Counted from the stretch's first letter, positions 1-6,107 are shown. The stretch: DNA of 6,480 nt from Acidobacteriota bacterium (GCA_029942065.1 JAPYTY010000122.1:1-6480), one strand, 5' to 3'. Translations and numbers: made by a program. Notes: a model not told the origin generated them from the sequence alone.

Positions 1-216
1 AACGTGTGGGAGTGGACCTCCAGCTGCTTCCTGCACTTTCCGGGTTTTGTGGTGGATCCCTACAAGGAATATTCCGAGCCCTGGTTCGGAACTAGACGGG
101 TGCTTCGCGGAGGCTGCTGGGCGACCCGGTCGCGTCTGATTCGCAATACCTGGCGCAACTACTACACGCCTGAACGCCGTGATGTTTGGGCGGGATTTCG
201 CACCTGCGCGCTGTAA
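1..216 (+). CDS. senA: SenA-like selenoneine synthase, C-terminal fragment (5' end outside window)
   Basis: This is the last 71 codons of a gene that begins before the window. The frame is open from base 1 (first residues NVWEWT) to TAA at 214-216. NVWEW and VLRGGCW, about 30 residues apart, are hallmarks of the formylglycine-generating-enzyme/EgtB-type sulfatase-modifying domain. The ending, with TWRNYYTPERRDVWAGFRTC, matches my memory of the SenA branch better than ergothioneine synthase EgtB. SenA is a non-heme iron enzyme that joins a selenosugar to hercynine through an oxidative C-Se bond, on the way to selenoneine. The adjacent SenB-like gene supports this. The N-terminal DinB-like domain and iron ligands are outside the window, so EgtB or another FGE-like protein cannot be fully excluded. 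The usual GGS of this domain reads GGC here. Confidence 0.78.
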   Translation, partial: NVWEWTSSCFLHFPGFVVDPYKEYSEPWFGTRRVLRGGCWATRSRLIRNTWRNYYTPERRDVWAGFRTCAL

Positions 217-235
217 ATTCCGTTGGTGACGGATC

Positions 236-1204
236 ATGCACATCAAGCTTGTCATACCTTCTCCCAAAGGCGTCCTGGACGGAAATCGGGTCACCGTCCA
301 GCGCTGGGCGCGTATTCTGAAAGGACTGGGGCATCGGGTCGGGATAGAGGGTCGGTACCAGGGAAATTCCTGCGATTTGCTGATCGCCGTTCATGCCTGC
401 AAGAGTTTTTCTTCGATCGGGAGATTTTTCCGGGAACATACCGATCGACCTCTTGTGGTGGTGCTGTCGGGCACCGATCTGTACCAGGATCTCAAACGAG
501 GATCCGAGGTCACCCAGTCCCTGTCGATGGCCACCCACATAGTCGTTTTGCAAAAACAGGCCCTGGAGGAGATCCCCCAGGAATTCCGTCCGAAGGCTAC
601 CGTCATCTATCAATCAGCCAAACCCCTGAAAGGAAGTCCTCCACCCCCCAAAAGTTATTTCCGGGTCTGCACGGTGGGAAACCTGAGGCCGGTGAAGGAT
701 CCCTTTCGCCTGGCTCTGGCCGGCCGCCGTCTTCCCGCTTCCTCCAGGCTGCGCATCTGGCAGGTGGGTCAGGCACTGAGTTCGGAGATGAGGAAAACCG
801 CCCTGGCCGAGAGCCGTAGAAATGGTCGCTACCGGTGGATGAATGGACTGCCCTACTGGAGAACACGGCGCCTGATTGCCAGCAGTCATCTGGTGGCCAT
901 CACTTCGAGGGTCGAGGGGAGTTCCAACGTCCTCTCGGAAGCTCTGGTTTCCTCCGTCCCGGTGGTCGCTTCGCGGATTCCCGGACTCATCGGCACCCTG
1001 GGAACGGATTATTCCGGTTATTTCCCCCCTGGAGACACGCAGGCCTTGAAGCGGCTGCTTCTCAGGGCTGAGACGGAGGCGGAGTTCTATCAAAAACTCA
1101 AGGCCGAATGTACCCGGATCGCTTCGGTCGTTCAACCCCAACGCGAGCAGAGGGCGTGGGCAAATTTATTGAAGAAAATTGAGCAGACAGAAGATAGAAG
1201 ATAG
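236..1204 (+). CDS. senB: SenB-like selenosugar synthase (GT-B glycosyltransferase)
   Basis: A 322-residue glycosyltransferase of the family once annotated as putative glycosyltransferase TIGR04348, now known as SenB. SenB makes a selenosugar from selenophosphate and a UDP-sugar, the substrate that SenA attaches to hercynine. The N-terminal half has GNRVTVQRWARIL (16-28), the CDLLIAVHACKS segment (46-57) and VVVLSGTDLYQDL (74-86), all typical of the family. The C-terminal half has GNLRPVKDP (148-156), the E-x7-E sugar-nucleotide motif (E227, E235 in EGSSNVLSE) and ASRIPGLIGTLG followed by GYFPPGD (245-267). No signal peptide or membrane segment is seen, so it is probably cytosolic. It starts 19 bases after the senA stop, suggesting one operon, though the ribosome-binding site before ATG 236 is weak. 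The last few residues and the stop lie in an AGAAGAT tandem repeat, so the natural C-terminus may have been altered. Family assignment is from recalled similarity. Confidence 0.85.
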   Translation: MHIKLVIPSPKGVLDGNRVTVQRWARILKGLGHRVGIEGRYQGNSCDLLIAVHACKSFSSIGRFFREHTDRPLVVVLSGTDLYQDLKRGSEVTQSLSMATHIVVLQKQALEEIPQEFRPKATVIYQSAKPLKGSPPPPKSYFRVCTVGNLRPVKDPFRLALAGRRLPASSRLRIWQVGQALSSEMRKTALAESRRNGRYRWMNGLPYWRTRRLIASSHLVAITSRVEGSSNVLSEALVSSVPVVASRIPGLIGTLGTDYSGYFPPGDTQALKRLLLRAETEAEFYQKLKAECTRIASVVQPQREQRAWANLLKKIEQTEDRR

Positions 1205-1216
1205 AAGATAGAAAAT
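1189..1216 (+). repeat. AGAAGAT tandem repeat over the senB stop codon
   Basis: Three exact head-to-tail copies of the heptamer AGAAGAT (1189-1195, 1196-1202, 1203-1209) are followed by one degenerate copy AGAAAAT (1210-1216). Because seven is not a multiple of three, the repeat is read in shifting frames. The senB stop TAG (1202-1204) lies across the boundary of copies two and three. A closely related sequence occurs after the gap stop at 3524-3537. Confidence 0.85.
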
Positions 1217-1350
1217 GGAATTCAGGAGCGGTTCCTGGGGAACCTGAAATCCGAAAACCGAAGTCCTGAATCCGAAACAGATTCCAATTAAGATTTCGAA
1301 TTTGGGATTTCGAGTTTCTTTCACGGTAGTGCTCCTGCTGTTCAGGAGGC
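1217..1350. repeat. Degenerate low-complexity intergenic repeat block
   Basis: This non-coding spacer is made of short degenerate units. It starts with a perfect 6-bp hairpin, GGTTCC/GGAACC with loop TGG (1230-1244). Recurring ATCCGAAA-like units follow (about 1249-1280). Two copies of GATTTCGA come next (1292-1299 and 1306-1313). A second hairpin, CTCCTG/CAGGAG, has a 5-base loop (1332-1348). I see no coding signal. Similar CCGAAATC-type strings are common in spacers of some large-genome environmental bacteria, but the function is unknown. Confidence 0.6.
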
Positions 1351-1356
1351 ACGATC

Positions 1357-1383
1357 TTGTAGCGGCCGCTCTAAGAGCGGACC
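1357..1383. repeat. GC-rich hairpin repeat, copy 1 (TTGTAGCGGCCGC core)
   Basis: The 13-base core TTGTAGCGGCCGC (1357-1369) is shared exactly with a second copy at 3571. It leads into a hairpin with stem CCGCTC (1366-1371) and GAGCGG (1375-1380) around the loop TAA. Two further pairs (GG/CC) form if A1381 is bulged. No T-tract follows, so it is not a standard intrinsic terminator. It looks like a REP-type dispersed palindromic element. Confidence 0.65.
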
Positions 1384-1414
1384 AAGCCCGGAGGAACGGA
1401 CAGATTTCAAGACT

Positions 1415-2341
1415 ATGAGCGCCCTCGAAAGGTTCGGCCACTGGGTCATCTATGCCGCCGTCAGAGTGTTTCTGTTCCTGGTGGGAATTCTACCGCGTTT
1501 CATGGCTTATCCCGTCTGCGAAGGGCTGGCCCTGCTGGTCTGGCTCATTGACCGCAAGCATTTCAAGATTGGCATGGTCAATCTGAACATCGCTTTTCCG
1601 GAAAAGGACGACGGCTGGAAAAAGAGAACCCTTCGACGCAGTTTTCAGCAGCTGGGAGACCAGGTGGTCGAGATTTCCCGCATGCCCCGACTCACTCGTC
1701 AGGATGCCATGAGGCGGGTTCGATATGAAGAAGGACGGGGCCTTGAAAACTATTTGAGGGTGCACGAGCAGAATCGACCCGTACTTTTCATGACGGCCCA
1801 TATCAGTGCCTGGGAGTTTCTGCCCACCGTCCATGCCCTCTACGGTCATCCATTGAGTTTTGTGGTGCGTTCCCTGGACAATCCCTATCTGGAGCGCTGG
1901 ACAGCAGGGTTGCGCAGGCGTGCCGGAAATCGGGTCATTGACAAGCACCGCTCCATACGTCAGATTTTAAGGACCCTCAAGGAGGGTGGCGACGTGGGGT
2001 TTCTGGTGGATCAGAACAGTCAGGAAAAAGAAGGGGTCTACGTTCCGTTTTTCGGCCATCCGGCATCAACCAACTCGGCCCTGGCTGCCCTGGCTCTCAA
2101 GACGGCCGCTCCCATCTTACCCGGATTCATGTATCCGACCCGCAGACGGGGTCATTATGTGATTCGTTTCTACCCACCGGTCGAACTAGTGAGAAGTGAT
2201 GACCCGGAGCAGGATGTGGTGGAGGGAACAGCACTCTTGAATGGATTTATCGAGGAGGTCATTAGGGAGTATCCTCATTGTTGGCTGTGGGGACACCGGC
2301 GCTTTCAAACCCAGCCAGACGGCCGCAATCTCTACCAGTAG
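1415..2341 (+). CDS. LpxL/HtrB-family lysophospholipid (lipid A) acyltransferase
   Basis: A 308-residue membrane-associated acyltransferase, close to the usual ~300 residues of the lipid A late acyltransferases LpxL/LpxM. These transfer an acyl chain from acyl-ACP to a Kdo-lipid A precursor at the inner membrane. The catalytic H-x4-D/E motif is H129-ISAW-E134. Other family landmarks are a hydrophobic N-terminal segment (about 12-30), VDQN (198-201), VPFFGHPASTN (210-220) and WLWGHRRF (290-297) near the C-terminus. The family also includes acyltransferases for other lipids, so the substrate is inferred. ATG 1415 is the first in-frame start that fits the family length. A GGAGG at 1390-1394 lies 20 bases upstream, too far for a normal ribosome-binding site, and no closer strong one is seen. 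The 210-base repeat spacer before it argues against tight coupling with senB. Confidence 0.88.
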   Translation: MSALERFGHWVIYAAVRVFLFLVGILPRFMAYPVCEGLALLVWLIDRKHFKIGMVNLNIAFPEKDDGWKKRTLRRSFQQLGDQVVEISRMPRLTRQDAMRRVRYEEGRGLENYLRVHEQNRPVLFMTAHISAWEFLPTVHALYGHPLSFVVRSLDNPYLERWTAGLRRRAGNRVIDKHRSIRQILRTLKEGGDVGFLVDQNSQEKEGVYVPFFGHPASTNSALAALALKTAAPILPGFMYPTRRRGHYVIRFYPPVELVRSDDPEQDVVEGTALLNGFIEEVIREYPHCWLWGHRRFQTQPDGRNLYQ

Positions 2342-2424
2342 GGACGGCCTTCCGGGGTTTTTGGAGAGTTCACCTGTTCGGTTTTCGAATTTCCCCGGCG
2401 ACGAAATGCCGCTGGGGGCCCATC

Positions 2425-2453
2425 TTGTGTCGTGACCGGGCTGTTGGTATAAA
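2425..2453 (+). promoter_or_regulatory. Candidate sigma70-type promoter for gap
   Basis: TATAAA at 2448-2453 matches the -10 consensus in five of six positions. It lies exactly 17 bases after TTGTGT (2425-2430), a poor -35 match (three of six). Transcription would start near 2460, giving a leader of about 45 bases. A good ribosome-binding site, AAGGAG (2491-2496), sits 7 bases before the gap ATG. The rest of the 162-base spacer (2342-2503) shows no other clear feature and no convincing terminator for the acyltransferase gene. Not experimentally supported. Confidence 0.5.
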
Positions 2454-2503
2454 TGAGCTGTTGGATCGACCGTTGTAAATAGAGCGATGAAAGGAGACGC
2501 GGA

Positions 2504-3517
2504 ATGCCCACCAAGGTAGGTGTGAATGGTTTCGGACGGATTGGCCGCAATGTTTATCGTGCGTTGATGGAGGCCGATGCTGATCTGGAAATTGTAGGCA
2601 TCAACGACATTACCGACCCCAGGACCCTGGCCCATTTATTGAAATATGATTCCGTTTATGGGCGGCTCCATGCCGAAGTGACCTACGATGAGAACACCAT
2701 CACCGTCAATGGCAGGAAGGTCCAGGTTTTTGCCCAGAGAGATCCTGCTCAGATTCCCTGGGGCGAGGTGGGAGCTGACATTGTTGTGGAATCCACCGGT
2801 CTGTTCAGCAGCCGTGAGGACGCATCCAAGCATCTGCACGATACCGTGAAGAAAGTCATAATCACCCAACCCGGTAAGGGGCAGGATGTGATGATCTGTC
2901 TGGGAGTGAATCAGGAGCAATACGATCCCGAACAGCACGCCATCATTTCAAACGCAAGCTGTACCACGAATTGTCTGGCTCCGGTGGCCAAGGTTCTCGA
3001 TCAGCAATTTGGTATCCGCAAGGGGCTCATGACCACCGTACATAGCTACACCAACGATCAACGGATTCTGGACCTCCCCCACAAAGATCTGCGCCGCGCT
3101 CGCGCCGCGGCGCTGTCCATGATCCCCACCACCACGGGAGCCGCCCGTGCCGTCACCCTCGTTCTCCCTCAGCTGGAGGGCAAGCTGGACGGGATTTCCA
3201 TCCGGGTTCCCACACCCACCGTTTCACTGGTGGATTTGACGGCAACGCTGGAGAAGGATGTCACCGAGGAGGAGGTCAGAGCTGCCTTCAGCAAGGCTGC
3301 CAGGGGGGAATTGAAGGGAATTCTGGAGTATAGCGAGGAGCCTCTCGTGTCTTCCGACTTCATCAAGGATCCCCATTCAGCGGTCGTGGATGGTCCCTTT
3401 ACCAAGGTCCTCGGCCAGAATATGGTCAAGGTCCTGGCCTGGTACGACAACGAGTGGGGATACTCGAACCGGGTCCTGGAATTGGCTGCCTTCGTCGGAG
3501 GGAAGCTGAACGGCTGA
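2504..3517 (+). CDS. gap: Glyceraldehyde-3-phosphate dehydrogenase (type I)
   Basis: A full-length 337-residue phosphorylating GAPDH that converts glyceraldehyde-3-phosphate, NAD+ and phosphate to 1,3-bisphosphoglycerate. The Rossmann fold opens with GVNGFGRIGR (6-15). D35 in the GINDITD segment is the residue that usually favours NAD over NADP. The active site SNASCTTNCLAP (149-160) carries catalytic C153, with H180 in TTVHSYTNDQ (177-186) as the base. DLPHKDLRRARAA (190-202), IPTTTGAA (207-214) and WYDNEWGYSNR (313-323) are all intact. ATG 2504 has a strong Shine-Dalgarno AAGGAG at 7 bases. The loop normally reading SAPAK is TQPGK here (121-125). It is the first gene of the glycolytic block, with pgk and tpiA downstream, but 223 bases separate it from pgk. 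Confidence 0.98.
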   Translation: MPTKVGVNGFGRIGRNVYRALMEADADLEIVGINDITDPRTLAHLLKYDSVYGRLHAEVTYDENTITVNGRKVQVFAQRDPAQIPWGEVGADIVVESTGLFSSREDASKHLHDTVKKVIITQPGKGQDVMICLGVNQEQYDPEQHAIISNASCTTNCLAPVAKVLDQQFGIRKGLMTTVHSYTNDQRILDLPHKDLRRARAAALSMIPTTTGAARAVTLVLPQLEGKLDGISIRVPTPTVSLVDLTATLEKDVTEEEVRAAFSKAARGELKGILEYSEEPLVSSDFIKDPHSAVVDGPFTKVLGQNMVKVLAWYDNEWGYSNRVLELAAFVGGKLNG

Positions 3518-3523
3518 CAACCG

Positions 3524-3538
3524 GACAGAAGACAGAAT
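3524..3538 (+). repeat. GACAGAAGACAGAA repeat unit after gap
   Basis: GACAGAAGACAGAA (3524-3537) differs by one base from GACAGAAGATAGAA at 1186-1199, at the end of senB. It starts 6 bases after the gap stop codon. Both are probably copies of one dispersed low-complexity repeat that settles at gene 3' ends. Confidence 0.55.
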
Positions 3539-3570
3539 GGGTGCACGGACCGACTGCCACGGCTAGGTCG

Positions 3571-3596
3571 TTGTAGCGGCCGCGCTATGGGCGGCC
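3571..3596. repeat. GC-rich hairpin repeat, copy 2 (TTGTAGCGGCCGC core)
   Basis: The core TTGTAGCGGCCGC (3571-3583) is identical to the one at 1357-1369. It forms a hairpin with stem GGCCGC (3578-3583) and GCGGCC (3591-3596) around a 7-base loop. The hairpin is kept while the loop and inner bases differ from copy 1, which suggests the fold matters. No T-tract follows. Confidence 0.65.
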
Positions 3597-3653
3597 CTCC
3601 GGAATCGGCGCTTGACTCCGTTACTTTTTTCGTGAAACCTGGAACCTGGAACG

Positions 3654-3672
3654 CGCTGGTCGAAGACCAGCG
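3654..3672. repeat. Perfect 8-bp GC-rich hairpin in the gap-pgk spacer
   Basis: CGCTGGTC (3654-3661) and GACCAGCG (3665-3672) are perfect inverted repeats around the tight loop GAA. The element is preceded by a doubled CTGGAAC string (3639-3652) and followed by GGCCG. There is no T-run, so it is not a terminator. It may be another palindromic repeat or an RNA processing or stability element. Confidence 0.6.
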
Positions 3673-3690
3673 GCCGAGGCGTCCCCCACA

Positions 3691-3728
3691 CTCCGGATCC
3701 TTCATTCTGGAATCCGAGCTTTTTTTTT
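3691..3728 (+). terminator. Intrinsic-terminator-like hairpin with nine T, just before pgk
   Basis: An imperfect nine-pair stem forms from CT-C-CGGATCC (3691-3700) and GGAATCCGAG (3709-3718), with C3693 and A3711 bulged and an 8-base loop (3701-3708). After C3719 comes a run of nine T (3720-3728). This is the classic layout of a rho-independent terminator on the + strand. It ends only 12 bases before the pgk ATG, so it could end the gap transcript, attenuate read-through into pgk-tpiA-secG, or both. I see no convincing promoter between the T-run and pgk. Confidence 0.55.
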
Positions 3729-3740
3729 GAAGCGAGAAGC

Positions 3741-4925
3741 ATGAACCACAAGCTCTCCATCACAGAACTGGATCTGGAAGGGAAACGTCTTTTTCTCCGG
3801 GTGGACTTCAATGTTCCTTTGAACCGGATGCAGGTGATTGACGACACTCGCATCCAGGCCGTTCTTCCCACCATCCAGTGGGCGGTTCTAAAAGGAGCCC
3901 GAATCGTTCTGGCATCCCATCTGGGCAGGCCCGGGGGACAACGCCGAGAGGAGTTCTCTCTCGAGCCGGTGGCTCGGCATCTGTCCTCGCTGTTGAATCA
4001 GGAGGTAGGGTTTGCCGATGATTGCATCGGGCCCGAAGTCCGAGCTCGGGTCGATGCCCTCCAGTCCGGCGAACTGCTTCTGATGGAGAATCTGAGATTC
4101 CAGGAGGGTGAAACCAGAAATGATCCCGATTTCTCCCGCCACCTGGGAGGATGGGCCCAGGAGTACGTCAACGATGCCTTTGGTGTGGTTCACCGTGCCC
4201 ACGCCTCTACGGTTGGCGTTCCGAGTATTCTGGGAAGGGCTGCGGCAGGGTTTCTGGTGGCCAGGGAACTGGAATATCTGTCCCGGGTACGGGACCAGCC
4301 CGAACATCCGGTGGTGGCTATACTGGGAGGGGCTAAAGTTTCCGATAAAATAGAGGTCATCGAGAGTTTGCTGGGTTTTGCCGATGCCATCCTGATAGGT
4401 GGAGGAATGGCCTACACCTTTTTGAAGGCTCAGGGTGAAAGGGTCGGGAACTCGCTGGTTGAAGAAGATAAACTTGATGTGGCCGAGCAGGTCATAGCCG
4501 CCGCCCGGGCGCGAGGATTGTCGCTGCAGTTACCCGTTGACAGCGTGGTGGCCCGGGAATGCCGGAGCGAAGTCGAAACCCGGGTAGAGACGTCGAGGAT
4601 TTCCGAAGGGTGGATGGGCCTGGATATCGGTCCCCGGACGATAAAAACCTTTCAACGGGAGATTGCCGGGGCCCGGACCCTTTTCTGGAACGGTCCGCCG
4701 GGCGTTTTCGAGGTCGAGGAGTTTTCCCGGGGCACCATGGAAATCGCCAGGTCTGTGGCGGACAGTTCCGCCTTGTCGGTGGTCGGGGGCGGGGACTCGG
4801 TAACCGCTGTGATGCGAGCGGGTCTTGGGGACTCGATTTCCCACCTTTCAACAGGAGGTGGGGCATCGCTGACATTCATGGCCGGAGGACCGCTCCCGGG
4901 AGTGGAGATTCTGACCAATAAATGA
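3741..4925 (+). CDS. pgk: Phosphoglycerate kinase
   Basis: A complete 394-residue phosphoglycerate kinase, the usual bacterial length. It transfers phosphate from 1,3-bisphosphoglycerate to ADP in the cytosol. The N-domain substrate-binding elements are present: RVDFNVPL (20-27), DDTRI (34-38), ASHLGRPGG (58-66), ENLRF (116-120) and VHRAHAS (150-156). The C-domain nucleotide elements are GGAKVSDK (196-203), IGGGMAYTFLKA (219-230), DIGPRT (295-300), WNGPPGVFE (316-324), VVGGGDSVTAV (347-357) and STGGGASLTF (370-379). No catalytic element is missing. ATG 3741 gives the normal N-terminus, but the ribosome-binding site is weak (GAGAAG directly before the start) and follows a T9 run. The stop lies 10 bases before tpiA. 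Confidence 0.98.
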   Translation: MNHKLSITELDLEGKRLFLRVDFNVPLNRMQVIDDTRIQAVLPTIQWAVLKGARIVLASHLGRPGGQRREEFSLEPVARHLSSLLNQEVGFADDCIGPEVRARVDALQSGELLLMENLRFQEGETRNDPDFSRHLGGWAQEYVNDAFGVVHRAHASTVGVPSILGRAAAGFLVARELEYLSRVRDQPEHPVVAILGGAKVSDKIEVIESLLGFADAILIGGGMAYTFLKAQGERVGNSLVEEDKLDVAEQVIAAARARGLSLQLPVDSVVARECRSEVETRVETSRISEGWMGLDIGPRTIKTFQREIAGARTLFWNGPPGVFEVEEFSRGTMEIARSVADSSALSVVGGGDSVTAVMRAGLGDSISHLSTGGGASLTFMAGGPLPGVEILTNK

Positions 4926-4935
4926 GGGAAATCTT

Positions 4936-5694
4936 ATGAGTCGCAGACCTTTGATAGCGGGGAACTGGAAAATGTTCAAAACCCGGGGAGAAGCTAGGGA
5001 CACGGTCGAGCAGCTGCAGCAGTTGCTGGGGCCGAGCCTCTCGGTTGATGTGGTGGTCTGCCCACCCTTTTCTGCCTTGTCAGCCGTGGAGGAGGTGATC
5101 CGGGAGAGTGAGATTCAACTGGCGGCCCAGAACGTGCACTGGGAAGATGAAGGCGCTTTTACCGGCGAGGTGTCCACCGCGATGTTGTCGGATTGCGGTT
5201 GTCGGTACGTCATACTGGGCCATTCGGAACGTCGCCAATTCTTTCACGAATCCGACGCGGTCATTCATCGGAAGATCGGTAAGGTGCTCACCACGGAGCT
5301 CACCCCCGTTCTGTGTGTGGGTGAGTCTCTCGAGGAACGGGAAGCGGAGCGCGCTAACGAAGTGATCCATGGTCAGCTGGAGGCGGATTTAGGTGAATTG
5401 ACAGCCACCGAAGCTTCTCGTATCATCGTCGCTTACGAGCCGATCTGGGCCATCGGGACCGGGAAGACGGCCACTCCGGAGATAGCGCAAAACGTCCATG
5501 GGTTGATTCGCCACTGGCTCGGGGGGAGGTATTCAGCTCAGGTCGCGAGTGGCATTCGAATCCTCTACGGCGGAAGCGTAAAACCGGATAATGCAAGGGA
5601 ATTGATGGCTCAGGAAGACATTGACGGGGCTCTGGTAGGTGGAGCCAGCCTGGACGCGCACTCCTTTGCTACAATAGTCAAGGAAAGCGGGTAG
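4936..5694 (+). CDS. tpiA: Triosephosphate isomerase
   Basis: A complete 252-residue TIM-barrel enzyme that interconverts dihydroxyacetone phosphate and glyceraldehyde-3-phosphate. Catalytic residues are all visible: N10 and K12 in AGNWKMFK (8-15), H96 in LGHSERR (94-100) and E168 in AYEPIWAIGTGKTA (166-179). The phosphate-binding elements are YGGSVKPDNA (211-220) and LVGGASLD (233-240). The ribosome-binding site GAGG (4924-4927) overlaps the pgk stop codon and lies 8 bases before ATG 4936, so translation is probably coupled to pgk. Confidence 0.98.
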   Translation: MSRRPLIAGNWKMFKTRGEARDTVEQLQQLLGPSLSVDVVVCPPFSALSAVEEVIRESEIQLAAQNVHWEDEGAFTGEVSTAMLSDCGCRYVILGHSERRQFFHESDAVIHRKIGKVLTTELTPVLCVGESLEEREAERANEVIHGQLEADLGELTATEASRIIVAYEPIWAIGTGKTATPEIAQNVHGLIRHWLGGRYSAQVASGIRILYGGSVKPDNARELMAQEDIDGALVGGASLDAHSFATIVKESG

Positions 5695-5695
5695 A

Positions 5696-5715
5696 CTGCC
5701 AGCCCTTTGTGGCAG
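5696..5715. other. Hairpin in the tpiA-secG spacer
   Basis: CTGCCA (5696-5701) and TGGCAG (5710-5715) form a perfect 6-bp stem with an 8-base loop, starting one base after the tpiA stop. It is followed by an A/G-rich stretch rather than T, so it is not an intrinsic terminator. It may stabilise or mark processing of the mRNA between tpiA and secG. Confidence 0.4.
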
Positions 5716-5729
5716 GAAAGAAGGAAAAA

Positions 5730-6107
5730 ATGTTGATACTGATTGTAACATTGCATGTTTTGGCTTCCTTGGTCCTGATCCTGGTGGTCCTGCTCCAGTC
5801 GGGCAAGGCCGGGGATCTGGCCTCAACCTTTGGAAGCACGGGAAGTCAGACTGCCTTCGGGGCACGGGGCGCGGCCACCTTTTTGACCAAGGCCACCACT
5901 GTTTCGGCCGTCCTGTTCATGTGCACCTCTCTTTCCCTGGCCGTTCTTTACACCCGGGGCTCCAGCCAGTCGGTCATCGAAACGGTTGAATTGCCCGAGG
6001 CCGCACCGGTGGAGTCCACCACCGAGGAGCCAACGGCTGAGGCGCCCACGACTGAATCCCCGACGGTCCCTGTGGAGCAGCCTGCCGCAGCCGAAGACAA
6101 CGAATAA
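5730..6107 (+). CDS. secG: Protein translocase subunit SecG
   Basis: A small inner-membrane subunit of the SecYEG channel. From ATG 5730 it is 125 residues. Membrane segment 1 is at about 2-22, ending in the family-typical LVVLLQSGKAGDL. A cytosolic loop follows with FGSTGSQTAFGARGAATFL (34-52), matching the SecG signature. Segment 2 is at about 56-74. I prefer ATG 5730 over an in-frame GTG at 5709. The GTG adds a charged MAGKKEK lead not usual in SecG and lies inside a hairpin, while AAGGA (5721-5725) precedes the ATG closely. The tail from residue 79 is rich in E, P, T and A, probably disordered, and longer than in minimal SecG proteins. The gene follows tpiA by 35 bases and precedes tRNA-Leu by 8. 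Confidence 0.95.
   Translation: MLILIVTLHVLASLVLILVVLLQSGKAGDLASTFGSTGSQTAFGARGAATFLTKATTVSAVLFMCTSLSLAVLYTRGSSQSVIETVELPEAAPVESTTEEPTAEAPTTESPTVPVEQPAAAEDNE

Noticed and set aside
223..819. 198-codon + strand frame in an alternative phase of senB
   Set aside because: It overlaps senB out of frame and shows no conserved motif.
614..1141. Long - strand frame inside senB
   Set aside because: It is antisense to a gene with clear family motifs and has no recognisable domain.
1189..1320. Possible CRISPR array in the repeat-rich spacer
   Set aside because: The repeats are short, degenerate and without regular spacers, and no cas gene is nearby.
1098..1352. A - strand frame rich in QIRNLNWN and FGFRISG-like strings
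   Set aside because: It is a translation of the low-complexity ATCCGAA-type spacer repeat, a common spurious prediction, and overlaps senB.
2342..2365. CGGCCTTCCGGGG followed by five T as a terminator for the acyltransferase gene
   Set aside because: Only about three base pairs form, too weak to call.
3612..3640. TTGACT at 3612-3617 as a -35 box for pgk
   Set aside because: The base-pairs 17 bases downstream read AAACCT, not a -10 box, and a terminator-like element would lie between it and pgk.
3169..3705. 178-codon - strand frame over the end of gap and the spacer
   Set aside because: Shadow of gap and repeat DNA, low-complexity composition, no domain seen.
5709..5729. GTG 5709 as the secG start
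   Set aside because: It would add a charged MAGKKEK lead and lies in a hairpin; ATG 5730 gives a normal SecG N-terminus with a nearby AAGGA.
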